DNA from: Salinimicrobium sp963739625
GTDB taxonomy: Bacteria > Bacteroidota > Bacteroidia > Flavobacteriales > Flavobacteriaceae
Reading direction: 5' to 3'
Assembly (NCBI GenBank): GCA_963739625.1
Contig: CAVUAU010000003.1
Location: 1-64,000 of the forward strand
DNA length: 64,000 nt
This document shows, piece by piece, positions 53,561 through 63,047 of the stretch. Under the pieces are notes generated by a model, which searched no databases, was not told the origin of the DNA, and was given only the letters and a program-made list of their open reading frames with translations. The first letter of the stretch is position 1. The number at the start of each line of letters is the position of its first letter. A program made the position numbers and the translations under genes.

Positions 53561-55405
53561 TTACTTCTTCTTTTTTTGCTGCTCTGCCTGCTCCATCATC
53601 TCCTGCATCTTACGGGCAAACTTACCTTGTTTCTTAGGCTTCTTCTTGTTCTCCTGTATCTTGGCGTGGATCTTATCTTCATCGACAATGTAATTCTTGA
53701 TCACCAACATGATACCTATAGTAATAAGGTTGGAGGTGAAATAATAAAGAGAAAGTCCGCTGGCATAGTTGTTAAAGAAGAACAGCATCATGAGTGGGGA
53801 AAGATACATGAGGAATTTCATGTTAGGCATTCCCGGCTGCTGATTGTTCTGCATATTTTGACCGGTGGTCATCGTCATATAGATGAAGATGGCGATTGAG
53901 GCCAAAATAGGGAAGAGGCTCACGTGGTCTCCATAGAATGGTATCCTGAATGGCAAATGTGCGATCACATCATAGCTGGACAGGTCATCTGCCCACAAAA
54001 ATCCTTTTTGTCGCAACTGGAAAGCACTCGGGAAGAACTGGAACAGGGCGTAGAATACCGGTAGCTGCATAAGTGCCGGTAAACAGCCACTCATTGGGCT
54101 GGCACCCGCCTTATTGTACAGCTTCATAGTTTCCTGCTGCTTCTTCATTGGATTGTCCTTGTACTTCTCGTTGAGTTCGTTGATCTCCGGTCTAAGGACT
54201 TTCATCTTTGCCTGGCTCAGGTAAGATTTATAGGTAACCGGTGAAAGCACCAGCCTTACTACCACGGTCATCAAAATGATCGCGAGTCCGTAGCTTGGCA
54301 GGAATGAACTTAAAAATCCGAAGAAAGGGATAAAAACATACCTGTTGATCCAACCAAAGATCCCCCAGCCCAAAGGCATGATCTCATCAAGGTTGCGGTC
54401 GTAGTTGTTGAGGATCTGGTAATCACTTGGCCCGTAGTACCAGTTCATGTTGTAATTGAGCTCGCCGCCCTGCAGCTTCATTGGAAGGGTAGAGGCAAAG
54501 GCTTTGGTATAAAGTGTGTCTACCTCTTCATCTTTTACAAGATTCTCAGACTTGAATTTTCCTGTTTCAAAAGGAGTGTCGGTCAAAAGAATAGAGGTAA
54601 AAAAGTGCTGTTTAAAGGCTACATACGTGATGTCGTTATCTTCTTCTTCACCCGAAGAAAGCGCGTCGTCATCTCCACCGCCGTACTCATAAACGAGTTT
54701 AGTGTAGCGGTTTTCATAAGATATACTCTTAGCATGTCTAAATGCTTTCATTTTCCAGTCAAGAGTGACAGGTTTGGAAGCATTAATTGTATTATTTAAA
54801 CCCTGAGAACGCACCGAGAAATCGATCATATAATCGTCGGGCTTCAGGACATAGCGGTATTCCAAAAATTCGTCTGGGGAAGTCTTGAGCTTCATGGAAA
54901 CTACCGTGTTTTCCCCATTTTTGGATACTGTGGGTTCAAAGTAGAGATCCTGTGTGTCGAAAGTCCTTCCGTCAGAGGTGGAAAGATTCAGGTTAAAGGT
55001 CGCATTGTTATCCTTGATAAGATATACAGGCTCATTGTTATAGGTATCGAAGTTTTTCAGCCTCACTTCAGACAGGTAACCACCTTTGTTGGCGAAGGTA
55101 AGCTCCAGCAAATCGCTTTCAACAGTAGTAGTCTTGTCGCCCTGAGAGGCAAGTTGTGCCGAATATCCAAAAGCGCCCAGGCGGCTCTCAGCCTGTGCAA
55201 CGGCAGCCGAATCATTTGGCTGCAGCGCCAGTGGCTCCTGTTGATCCTGCACCGCTTCATCGGGAGTGACCACCACCTCTTCTGTGCCGGCTTCTTCTTC
55301 AACTGCTTCGGGAGCAGATTGGTTCATGTACAACATCCAAAGCAGGATTCCGCCAATTAGCAGGAATCCAATGAGGGAGTTGATATCTAATTTTTTTTCT
55401 TCCAT
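53561..55405 (-). CDS. yidC: Membrane protein insertase YidC
   Basis: The product has 614 residues. It begins with a transmembrane anchor (about 9-26), followed by a large periplasmic beta-sandwich domain (about 75-345) and the conserved five-helix core (about 365-580). In the core, SYGLAIILMTVVVRLVLSPVTYKSYLSQAKM contains the hydrophilic-groove Arg, and NNYASGLSLYYFTSNLITIGIM is the late helix. The basic tail (KKKPKKQGKF and the final KKKK) may help ribosome binding. It inserts inner-membrane proteins alone or with SecYEG. It lies 8 nt downstream of pyrG on the same strand. Confidence 0.96.
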   Translation of the reverse strand: MEEKKLDINSLIGFLLIGGILLWMLYMNQSAPEAVEEEAGTEEVVVTPDEAVQDQQEPLALQPNDSAAVAQAESRLGAFGYSAQLASQGDKTTTVESDLLELTFANKGGYLSEVRLKNFDTYNNEPVYLIKDNNATFNLNLSTSDGRTFDTQDLYFEPTVSKNGENTVVSMKLKTSPDEFLEYRYVLKPDDYMIDFSVRSQGLNNTINASKPVTLDWKMKAFRHAKSISYENRYTKLVYEYGGGDDDALSSGEEEDNDITYVAFKQHFFTSILLTDTPFETGKFKSENLVKDEEVDTLYTKAFASTLPMKLQGGELNYNMNWYYGPSDYQILNNYDRNLDEIMPLGWGIFGWINRYVFIPFFGFLSSFLPSYGLAIILMTVVVRLVLSPVTYKSYLSQAKMKVLRPEINELNEKYKDNPMKKQQETMKLYNKAGASPMSGCLPALMQLPVFYALFQFFPSAFQLRQKGFLWADDLSSYDVIAHLPFRIPFYGDHVSLFPILASIAIFIYMTMTTGQNMQNNQQPGMPNMKFLMYLSPLMMLFFFNNYASGLSLYYFTSNLITIGIMLVIKNYIVDEDKIHAKIQENKKKPKKQGKFARKMQEMMEQAEQQKKKK

Positions 55406-55413
55406 TCTAAGAT

Positions 55414-57114
55414 TTAAATAAAATCGCGGGCCTTGCCGCTGTCGTTTGCATAGTCAATTTTTTGACCAAAAGAGGTTATTGTGCCACTCTGGCACTTAGT
55501 TTTTTCTTTGGAGTAGGTTTTGGCTGCTTTTACAAAGGCCACAAAAAGAGGATGAGGGTTGGCCACAGTACTTTTATATTCCGGGTGGTATTGGACTCCT
55601 ACAAACCATGGATGGTCTGGGATCTCAACGATTTCCACCAGCTTTGTTTTGGGGTTTACTCCCGTACTTACCATCCCGTGCTTCTCAAGTTGTGAACTGT
55701 ACCGGTTGTTATACTCATAGCGGTGACGGTGCCTTTCAAAAATACTGGCTGAACCGTAGACCTGGTGGGCGATAGAGCCTTCTTTAAGACTGCACTCCCA
55801 GGAGCCAAGGCGCATGGTGGCGCCCATGTGCGTGATTTCTTTTTGCTCTTCCATAAGATCGATCACAGGATGTGGGGTATCCTTATCCATCTCTGTAGAA
55901 TTGGCATTCTTTAATTGCAGTACATTTCGGGAAAACTCAATGACCGCCATTTGCATCCCAAGACAGATGCCCAAAAATGGCATTTTATGCTCCCGTGCAA
56001 ATCTAACAGCGTCAATCTTTCCTTCAATACCACGCTCCCCGAAACCTGGTGCTACAAGGATCCCGTCGAGATGAGAGATCTTGTTGGTAATGGTTGTTTC
56101 GTTGATAAATTCTGAATGAATGCTCTCAATGTTCACCTTCACCTCATTTGCCGCACCGGCATGAATAAAGGCTTCCAAAATAGATTTATAAGAATCTTGA
56201 AGCTCTACATATTTCCCGATAAGGCCAATAGTTACCTCATGCTTGGGGTTTTTGTGCCGCTTCAGGAATTCATTCCATTGCGTCAGGTCAGGAGTAGAGT
56301 CATCGGGTAAAGCGAGTTTCTTCAGCGTCACCGTATCCAGGCCTTCCTGCAGCATCATGTTCGGTACATCATAAATGGTAGACGCGTCAATCGATTGAAT
56401 TACCGCTTCCTGCTTCACGTTGCAGAAAAGTGCCAGTTTTCTTCTGATGTCGTCAGAAAGTTCGTGCTCTGTACGGCAGACAAGAATGTCAGCTTTGATC
56501 CCACTTTCCATCAGTGTCTTCACACTGTGTTGAGTAGGTTTTGTTTTCAATTCACCGGCAGCCGAAAGGAACGGCACCAGAGTAAGGTGGATCACCAGCG
56601 CATTATCATCGCCAAGTTCCCACTTTAACTGCCTGACAGCTTCTATATAAGGTAAAGATTCAATGTCACCCACTGTACCTCCAATCTCGGTGATCACGAT
56701 GTCGTACTCGTGGTTCTTCCCTAAAAGCTGAATTCTCTCTTTGATTTCGTTGGTGATATGTGGTACCACCTGCACGGTTTTCCCCAGGAATTCGCCGCGA
56801 CGCTCTTTTTCAATCACGCTTTGGTAAATCCTGCCGGTGGTCACGTTGTTTGCCTGCGAAGTATTCACGTTCAAAAACCGTTCATAGTGCCCCAGGTCAA
56901 GATCGGTCTCGGCGCCGTCTTCGGTTACGTAGCATTCGCCGTGTTCGTAAGGGTTAAGAGTTCCGGGATCCACATTGATGTAAGGATCCAGTTTCTGAAT
57001 AGTGGTTTTGTACCCGCGTGCCTGTAATAATTTTGCCAAAGATGCGGCAATAATGCCTTTCCCCAGAGATGAGGAAACGCCGCCGGTGACAAAAATATAC
57101 TTGGTTTCAGCCAT
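55414..57114 (-). CDS. pyrG: CTP synthase
   Basis: The product as written has 566 residues. PyrG makes CTP from UTP, ATP and glutamine. The synthetase domain begins KYIFVTGGVSSSLGKGI with DPYINVDPGTLNPYEHGEC. The amidotransferase domain has the catalytic Cys in FLGICLGMQMA (about 385) and His/Glu in VQYHPEYKST. The C-terminal tail after TYSKEK (about 26 residues, CQSGTITSFG onward) does not look like PyrG. Five instead of six A residues (T6 at 55500-55505 on the plus strand) would give LSARVAQ and a stop at about 539 residues, the usual length. Transcribed with yidC. Confidence 0.95.
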   Translation of the reverse strand: MAETKYIFVTGGVSSSLGKGIIAASLAKLLQARGYKTTIQKLDPYINVDPGTLNPYEHGECYVTEDGAETDLDLGHYERFLNVNTSQANNVTTGRIYQSVIEKERRGEFLGKTVQVVPHITNEIKERIQLLGKNHEYDIVITEIGGTVGDIESLPYIEAVRQLKWELGDDNALVIHLTLVPFLSAAGELKTKPTQHSVKTLMESGIKADILVCRTEHELSDDIRRKLALFCNVKQEAVIQSIDASTIYDVPNMMLQEGLDTVTLKKLALPDDSTPDLTQWNEFLKRHKNPKHEVTIGLIGKYVELQDSYKSILEAFIHAGAANEVKVNIESIHSEFINETTITNKISHLDGILVAPGFGERGIEGKIDAVRFAREHKMPFLGICLGMQMAVIEFSRNVLQLKNANSTEMDKDTPHPVIDLMEEQKEITHMGATMRLGSWECSLKEGSIAHQVYGSASIFERHRHRYEYNNRYSSQLEKHGMVSTGVNPKTKLVEIVEIPDHPWFVGVQYHPEYKSTVANPHPLFVAFVKAAKTYSKEKTKCQSGTITSFGQKIDYANDSGKARDFI

Positions 57115-57253
57115 TTTAGAGAGGTGTTTGCTGCGTTTTTTATTCAGGGCGCTAAATTACAAAGAAGAAAAGAAAAAGAAACCATCTAAGCAGGAATATG
57201 TTAGGAAAACTTTAAGGCTTTTGAACCTTTTTTCTTCGGAAGAAGCCTGCCTC

Positions 57254-57487
57254 TCAACGCGGATATTTCTTCCTGATGGACCTGAGGATGTGTTCCATAC
57301 CATTCAGCTGGAGCTCCTGTACCTGCTGCAGCTGCTGTCCCAGCTTTCCTTTTGGGAAACCCTGCTGCCTGAACCAAACCAGGTAGTACTCAGGCAGTTC
57401 AGATAAAAAGCGGCCCTTGTACTTTCCGAAGTGCATTTTGGCGTGCGCGAGATCCAGCAAAGCTTTATGATCGGGTTGAATTTCCAT
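57254..57487 (-). CDS. DUF3820 family protein
   Basis: The product has 77 residues. It is a complete DUF3820 domain: KMHFGKYKGRFLSELPEYYLVWFRQQGFPKGKLGQQLQ followed by LNGMEHILRSIRK. The function is unknown; one solved homologue was described as a quorum-regulated putative virulence factor. The FGKYKG and WF-x-x-x-GFP pattern resembles the tail of the exonuclease at 8090-8869, hinting at a nucleic-acid or nuclease-associated role. It stands alone between pyrG and the GH3 gene. Confidence 0.85.
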   Translation of the reverse strand: MEIQPDHKALLDLAHAKMHFGKYKGRFLSELPEYYLVWFRQQGFPKGKLGQQLQQVQELQLNGMEHILRSIRKKYPR

Positions 57488-57511
57488 GTGGACGAAGTTC
57501 AGAAAAAAGAT

Positions 57512-57533
57512 TCTAAAATGTCATTTTTGAGAC
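57512..57533. repeat. Dispersed TCAAAAATG-type palindrome, copy 7
   Basis: TCTAAAATGTCATTTTTGAG, then AC, in the spacer before the GH3 gene. Confidence 0.5.
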
Positions 57534-57637
57534 CCGTTAAAAAAGACTTTTTCTGAAAAGGTTAAAATCATATTAATTGAAATCCCGTTAATGAACCGCC
57601 ATTCGGCTTTTAAGTATCTTTCCAAAAATCTCATTTT

Positions 57638-59172
57638 ATGGCTGTAATAGGCGCGCTTATTAAAGGATTGATTCACACTGCCGATGCTGTGGCTTCACAA
57701 CCCGAAGCGGTGGAGGCCCAGGAAAAGGTGCTGCGGGAGCTGCTTAAAAAGGCAAAAGACACGGCCTTTGGGAAGTATTACGACTTCGAAACCCTGCTGA
57801 AGTCAAAGAACATCCGGGAAGATTATGCGCGAAAAGTTCCATTTTTCGACTACAATAAATTGAATGAAGAATGGTGGAGCAAGCTACACGAAGGCCAGGA
57901 AGATGTGACCTGGCCGGGGAAGCCTCCTTATTTTGCGCTGAGTTCGGGCACCACAGGAAAGTCGAGCAAAAGAATTCCCGTGACAGATGAGATGGTCGAA
58001 GCCATCAGGCAAACCGGAATTAAACAGGTGAGCTCACTGGCGAATTTCGATCTGCCTTCAGATTTCTTTGAAAAGGAGATCATGATGCTGGGCAGCTCGA
58101 CAGATCTCGCCAAAAAAGAAGATCACGAGGAAGGGAGAGATCAGCGGGATTAGCGCGAGCAATATTCCATTCTGGTTTCGGAACTTCTACAAACCGGGTA
58201 GCGAGATCGCCGAAATCGAAGACTGGGATGAACGCGTTCTCGAAATCGCTAAAAATGCCAAAAACTGGGACATTGGGGCTATTACCGGCATACCTTCCTG
58301 GACAGAGTTGATGATCAAAAAAATACTGGAGTACCACAATGTAAATAACATACACGAGATCTGGCCAAACCTGCAGGTGTATTCCACGGGAGGAGTGGCT
58401 TTTGAACCTTACGAGAAAAGTTTTGAGCAACTGCTGGCGCACCCGGTGGCGGTGATCGATACTTACCTGGCTTCGGAAGGGTTTATGGCTTTTCAATCAA
58501 GACCCGATACCCGCTCTATGAAGCTGGTGCTTGACAACGGCATTTATTTCGAGTTTGTTCCTTTTAAACCGGAATATATCAACGAAGATGGCTCCCTTAC
58601 CGAAGATGCGCCGGTCATACCTCTTGAAAAGGTAAAAAAAGAGGAGGATTATGTTTTGGTGATCAGCACGGTTTCAGGCGCCTGGCGCTATTTAATTGGG
58701 GACACCATAAAATTTACAGATGTTAGAACGAAAAGAAATCCGCATAACCGGAAGAACAAAATTCTTCCTCAATGTTGTGGGATCTCAGCTTTCGGTCAAT
58801 AAGATGAACGATGCGGTGAAGGAGCTGGAAGAGCAGTTTGACATCACCATTCCGGAGTTCACCATTTCCGCAGTAAAAAAAGACGGAGAGTTTATCCATA
58901 AATGGTATTTGGGAACGACAGGAAATGCAGACGACAAAGAATTGGCAGCAGCCCTTGATGAAAGCCTGAAAAATGCCAACAAGAATTACGGCGTTGCCCG
59001 AAAAAAGGCTTTAAAAGGAGTGGAAGTGGTCACCGTAAAACCGGATGTCTTCTATGAATGGAACGCCAAAAACAAGAAAAAAGGCGGCCAGGTAAAAATG
59101 GAAAAGGTGATGAATGAAGAAAAGTTTAAAGAGTGGGAAGACTTTGTGGAATCAATGAACAATGATCAATGA
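57638..59172 (+). CDS. GH3 family protein, two frameshifts
   Basis: The predicted product is about 510 residues after removing two bases. GH3 proteins are ANL-type adenylating enzymes; the plant members join amino acids to auxin or jasmonate, while bacterial substrates are mostly unknown. The ATP-binding motif FALSSGTTGKSSKRIPVT is at about 107-124 and the late motif GAWRYLIGDTIKFTD at about 345. Breaks: near 58135, where KKEDHEEG should continue EISGISASNIPFWF (extra A), and near 58724, where KFTDV should continue ERKEIRITGRTKFFLNVVG (extra T). The three pieces are colinear and nothing else is missing. Confidence 0.87.
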
Positions 59173-59231
59173 ACAATGATCAATAAACAATTTCAAGCAC
59201 CAGGCACCAAAATTATACACTATACAATAAA

Positions 59232-59945
59232 CTAGCTTTCCCCTTTTTCGGCCTTTTCAAGATCTTCCTCTAATTTGTTCACCAGAACTACGATCTCTTC
59301 GGGAGAAAGGTAAAGCCTCGAAATGCGCTCCTTGTATTCATCTGACAGGGTGGAATTGTTGAGGATGAAATTCTTGGTAGCAAGAATATAATCCCCCATT
59401 CCGTGGTTCACCGCATACACATCGGCGGCGCGTTCGGCTTGTTTGATATAATTGTGGGAGGTGACATAACGAAGGCCAAAGATCACCAATCCTGTGGCGC
59501 TTTTGTCGCGATAGTCCATAATATGGCCAAGTTCATGGCCCAGCCATCCAACAAGTACTTCGGAAGGTACATCATTCATAGAAAATTCCTCCTCTTCGAT
59601 AGTCACTGTGTCACTGATGAAAATATTGTATTCCCGGCTGTCTTTTCCTTTGAACAAGTTGCTTAACTGAGGCTGTGCCTGCATAAATGATTTTTTGATG
59701 CTGTTCTTGAACCTGAAGTCGATCGACACCTCTTCCAGCTCCGGGTAATAGGAGAGAGCGGTTTTGGCTTCTTCTAAAATACTGGTGGGAATGGTCTTGT
59801 TATTTTGGTAAACTACTTTTTCTCGTTCTTCCATAGATCTTTTTGCTGCACAGCCTGTGAACCCAATAACTACGGGTAACATGAATACTATTAGCAATTT
59901 CAGCCTGTGCAATTTTTTGAGATTTTTATTCAACAATATTTTCAT
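59232..59945 (-). CDS. Lipoprotein with a HExxH-type zinc protease motif
   Basis: The product has 237 residues from the ATG at 59945 (MKILLNKNLKKLHRLK); a TTG at 59981 would add twelve. A signal peptide with lipobox follows (LLIVFMLPVVIGFTGCAAK, lipid Cys near 32). The protein has the zinc-binding motif HELGH within VLVGWLGHELGHIMDYRDKS (about 150), and a downstream QAERAADVYAVNHG supplies a possible third ligand Glu/Asp. It is probably a cell-envelope metallopeptidase related to M48-type proteins; the substrate is unknown. Confidence 0.8.
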   Translation of the reverse strand: MKILLNKNLKKLHRLKLLIVFMLPVVIGFTGCAAKRSMEEREKVVYQNNKTIPTSILEEAKTALSYYPELEEVSIDFRFKNSIKKSFMQAQPQLSNLFKGKDSREYNIFISDTVTIEEEEFSMNDVPSEVLVGWLGHELGHIMDYRDKSATGLVIFGLRYVTSHNYIKQAERAADVYAVNHGMGDYILATKNFILNNSTLSDEYKERISRLYLSPEEIVVLVNKLEEDLEKAEKGES

Positions 59946-60054
59946 TTTTAATTTAAACAAATAGCTGTTAAAGGGAAACAAAATTGACTGAAAATGTGGC
60001 GCAATAGTTTGTTTTTAAGTAAATTATAACTTCGAACATAAAATTTCAACTACT

Positions 60055-60840
60055 ATGCCAGAGCTACCCGAAATCAGCCTTTTTAAAACCTACTTAGAAG
60101 AAACTTCGCTGAATAAGAAGATCAGGAAGATCGATTTTTTGCATGTGGGCGCCCTGCAGGCTCCTAAAGAAGACTTTGAAGCTGCCTTAAAAGGCAAAGA
60201 GTTCAAGAGCACCCATAGGTTAGGCAAGTATCTAATTATTGAGACCTCAGGAAAACAAGCTTTGGTATTTCACTTCGGGATGACCGGGAAGCTGGAATTC
60301 TTCCGAAGCCAGGAACCTCCAAAATACGCCCGGGTCATCTTTTCTTTTGACAATGATGAGCATCTCGCCTTTGTATGCCGCAGGAAATTAGGAAAACTCT
60401 TTCTTACGGACAGCCCCGCAGCCTTTAGAGAAAATCATGAACTGGGAGAAGATGCCCTGGAGCTAAGTGAGGAAGAATTTCTGCAACTTCTGGAGGATAA
60501 GGGCGCCGCTATAAAGAGTGTGTTGACAGACCAACATGTGCTTGCAGGTATTGGAAATGTATATTCAGATGAAATGCTTTACCAGTGCAAGATCCATCCA
60601 AAGACAAAAACCGATGCACTTTCTACACGGGAGAAGAAAAAGCTCTACAAGAAGATGCGGGAAGTGCTTGAAATGGCAATTGACAGGGAAGGTGTGCGCC
60701 AGGAATTTCCCAAAGATTACCTCATCTCTCACAGAAAGGAGGGGGAGGATTGTCCAAATTGTAAAGGGAAGATCAAGAAGATAAAGGTTTCGGGCAGGAG
60801 TACTTATTTTTGTTCCTCTTGCCAGGAGCAATTGGGATAG
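60055..60840 (+). CDS. Fpg/Nei family DNA glycosylase
   Basis: The product has 261 residues, complete. The start MPELPEISLF gives the catalytic Pro2 and Glu3 (after Met removal Pro is N-terminal) of formamidopyrimidine glycosylases, which excise oxidised purines or pyrimidines and cut the abasic site. HFGMTGKLEFF, the helix-two-turn-helix LAGIGNVYSDEMLYQCKIHP (about 160), and a C-terminal zinc finger (CPNC and CSSC, about 233-256) are all present. The sequence does not decide between MutM-like and Nei-like specificity. Confidence 0.92.
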   Translation: MPELPEISLFKTYLEETSLNKKIRKIDFLHVGALQAPKEDFEAALKGKEFKSTHRLGKYLIIETSGKQALVFHFGMTGKLEFFRSQEPPKYARVIFSFDNDEHLAFVCRRKLGKLFLTDSPAAFRENHELGEDALELSEEEFLQLLEDKGAAIKSVLTDQHVLAGIGNVYSDEMLYQCKIHPKTKTDALSTREKKKLYKKMREVLEMAIDREGVRQEFPKDYLISHRKEGEDCPNCKGKIKKIKVSGRSTYFCSSCQEQLG

Positions 60841-60893
60841 TTCCCAAGGCAAAAATTAGAATAAGAGTACTTTAAAAATGCCTTTTTCAGGAC

Positions 60894-61577
60894 CTATATT
60901 TCCAGTACCTGTCCATCATGAGTGGGGATTAATTCCGCTTCTTCCTGCAAGGAGCTAATCATTTTTTTACTTTCCTGCACATCTTCAAAAAACCAGTTCC
61001 CATAATGACAAAAAGCTATTTTTGAGGTAAGCGGTCCAAGCAGGTGAATCAAATTGGGAACTCCTGTATGACCAAAAATCTTGTCTCCCTTCCGGTTAAT
61101 TCTTCCGCCTTTCTTTATAAAGCTAGCTTCTGTAATTACCAGATCCATTTTGGGCAGGGCCTGTAAATGTGCTTTTTCAATCCACGCCACATCCCCGGTT
61201 ATGAAAACTCTTTTTCCGCCTTTTTCGATGATATATCCCAGAGACTTTAGGCGTAAAGCATGAATAACGGGAATAGGAGTGAAGCTGTAGCCGTTGATCG
61301 AAAACTTCTTTTTGACCACCTGCAGCTTCGGAATGAGCTCATTTTCTTCGGGTCCAAAAAGGGGAATTTGCGGAGTAAATTTTTCTTTGTCAAAAACAAA
61401 AAAAGCATGATCGGGATGAAAATGAGTGAAGACAATAGCTTCGGGATTGGTTTTCATGTATTCGGGCTCTCCCACATCCACCAGGATCTTATCATCTATT
61501 AAAAATCCTGTATGTCTTTTATGGCCGGGGGCCGAAGGTTCTATTTTTCCTCTTGTGCCAAGGACCTTTATCTTCAT
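60894..61577 (-). CDS. MBL-fold metallo-hydrolase
   Basis: The product has 227 residues from the ATG at 61577 (MKIKVLGTRGKIEPSAPGH); in-frame sequence upstream lies in the neighbouring gene. The metallo-beta-lactamase motif HxHxDH is THFHPDH (about 50-56), with further ligands in ITGDVAW and the final HYG/HDG region. LGTRGKIEPSAPGHKRHTGFLI resembles RNase Z or phosphodiesterase-like MBL proteins. The substrate is unknown. It follows the erythromycin-esterase-family gene by 13 nt on the same strand, so the two are probably one operon. Confidence 0.87.
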   Translation of the reverse strand: MKIKVLGTRGKIEPSAPGHKRHTGFLIDDKILVDVGEPEYMKTNPEAIVFTHFHPDHAFFVFDKEKFTPQIPLFGPEENELIPKLQVVKKKFSINGYSFTPIPVIHALRLKSLGYIIEKGGKRVFITGDVAWIEKAHLQALPKMDLVITEASFIKKGGRINRKGDKIFGHTGVPNLIHLLGPLTSKIAFCHYGNWFFEDVQESKKMISSLQEEAELIPTHDGQVLEI

Positions 61578-61590
61578 TGCTTTAAAGAGT

Positions 61591-62901
61591 TTAAATTCCG
61601 AAGGGATAAGTTTCGGGCATAAGGTGACCATCGGGGTGCAGGTGGAGCGGGTGCAATCCTTTGGTCTTGTCAAGGTACAAAAGGGCGTCGTACCTCTTAG
61701 AAATCCTGCTGGGAACATAATTTCCGCGTTCGTGGTGCGGGTCATAAACCACGCCCACCGCGCGATGGCCTATGCGGTCCTTAAAAAGCTTTTTTAAGGG
61801 AGAATCTTCATCAAAGATCATAAGTTTATCACTTGACCGGTGATGGTGAAGCAGGTGTTCCACGCTGCCCTCAATAGCCTTTGGCAGCTCCATTTTCCGC
61901 ATTTTTGCACCCCAGAATTCCCCTGCGACCACCGAGCCTTCATAAGAGGCGAAACCAACCAAAACCACGCCGTCTTTTTCATGCTGCTGGCGAACGAGTT
62001 GCCCAACGTTGTGCATGCCGTGGGCAGCCATATCTGTCGCACGTGCATCTCCAATATGAGTGTTGTGCTCCCAAACTATGATCTTGGCATCATCGGCATG
62101 ATAATCCATAAGGGTGTTCAGGGTTTCGACCATGTGGGTGTCGCGCACATTCCAGGAGGAGTTGTCGAACTGCGCCATTGCCTCGTAATATTTTTCGGCA
62201 TTTTTCATCACCAGGGAATTAAGCTCGGCGTTGAGTCCGGCTTCGGGTTCGTGTTCATATTGGTCGGTCCTTTGGCGTACCTCGGTAAGCAGTTGTACTA
62301 CCTCATTGCGGCATTTTTGATTGAGCCCTCGATAAGCCGTCACATAAGAATCGTTCTTTTTATAAGGTTCAAAGCAGTCGGCGGCCTGTTTTGCCAGCAC
62401 AGCTGTTTCGGGATCTTCTTTCTCAAGATATTTTACAATGGTTTCCATAGATTCCCAGAGGCTGTAGACGTCAAGCCCGTAGAATCCTACTTTTTCCTTT
62501 TGGTCAAGCTTTGAATTGTGCTTTTTCATCCATTCGGCAAAGGCAGCGATTTCCCAGTTTGCCCACATCCAGGTAGGCCATCTTTTAAATTCTTTCAGTA
62601 CATCTTTTATTCCTGTCTTTGGGTCCAGCAGGCCCTTCACCCAACGGTTGATCTTAAAGCAGTCTGGCCAGTCTCCTTCGACTGCCACGAAAGAAAAGCC
62701 CTTTTCCTCGATAAGACGTTTCGAAATTTCTGCCCTCCAGGTGTAGTATTCGTGAGTGCCATGACTGGCTTCTCCCAGGAGCACGTATTTAGAATCCCCA
62801 ATTCGCTCCAGCAAAGGGTCTAAATCAGCTGCATTTTTGAGTGGTTTTATATAAGCTGCGTCGTCTTTTTTACTCTCAAGATTACTTATTGGTGTTGTCA
62901 T
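61591..62901 (-). CDS. Erythromycin esterase family protein
   Basis: The product has 436 residues. It matches the erythromycin-esterase/succinoglycan EreA-type family: LLGEASHGTHEYYTWRAEISKRLIEEKGFSFVAVEGDWPD holds the conserved His and Glu residues, and VWEHNTHIGDARATDMAAHGMHNVGQLVR is the second core block. True EreA/EreB open the macrolide lactone ring, but most members of this size, including this one, have unknown substrates, so resistance should not be assumed. No signal peptide is seen. The gene heads an operon with the MBL hydrolase. Confidence 0.88.
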   Translation of the reverse strand: MTTPISNLESKKDDAAYIKPLKNAADLDPLLERIGDSKYVLLGEASHGTHEYYTWRAEISKRLIEEKGFSFVAVEGDWPDCFKINRWVKGLLDPKTGIKDVLKEFKRWPTWMWANWEIAAFAEWMKKHNSKLDQKEKVGFYGLDVYSLWESMETIVKYLEKEDPETAVLAKQAADCFEPYKKNDSYVTAYRGLNQKCRNEVVQLLTEVRQRTDQYEHEPEAGLNAELNSLVMKNAEKYYEAMAQFDNSSWNVRDTHMVETLNTLMDYHADDAKIIVWEHNTHIGDARATDMAAHGMHNVGQLVRQQHEKDGVVLVGFASYEGSVVAGEFWGAKMRKMELPKAIEGSVEHLLHHHRSSDKLMIFDEDSPLKKLFKDRIGHRAVGVVYDPHHERGNYVPSRISKRYDALLYLDKTKGLHPLHLHPDGHLMPETYPFGI

Positions 62902-63047
62902 GACTTAATTTTTCATTTTGAATGTTTCCCACACGTGATCTTTAAGGTACGAAATATCTCTTGAGGGGCACCGGCTGTGACTGCGGCTTTAGAAAAGTTT
63001 AAGTGCTTATTAGAAAAATTTAAGGAGGTTTTGGTTAAATTAGAGTC

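Noticed and set aside
61591..62901. Macrolide resistance gene
   Set aside because: Family membership only; most relatives of this kind have unknown substrates and there is no mobile context.
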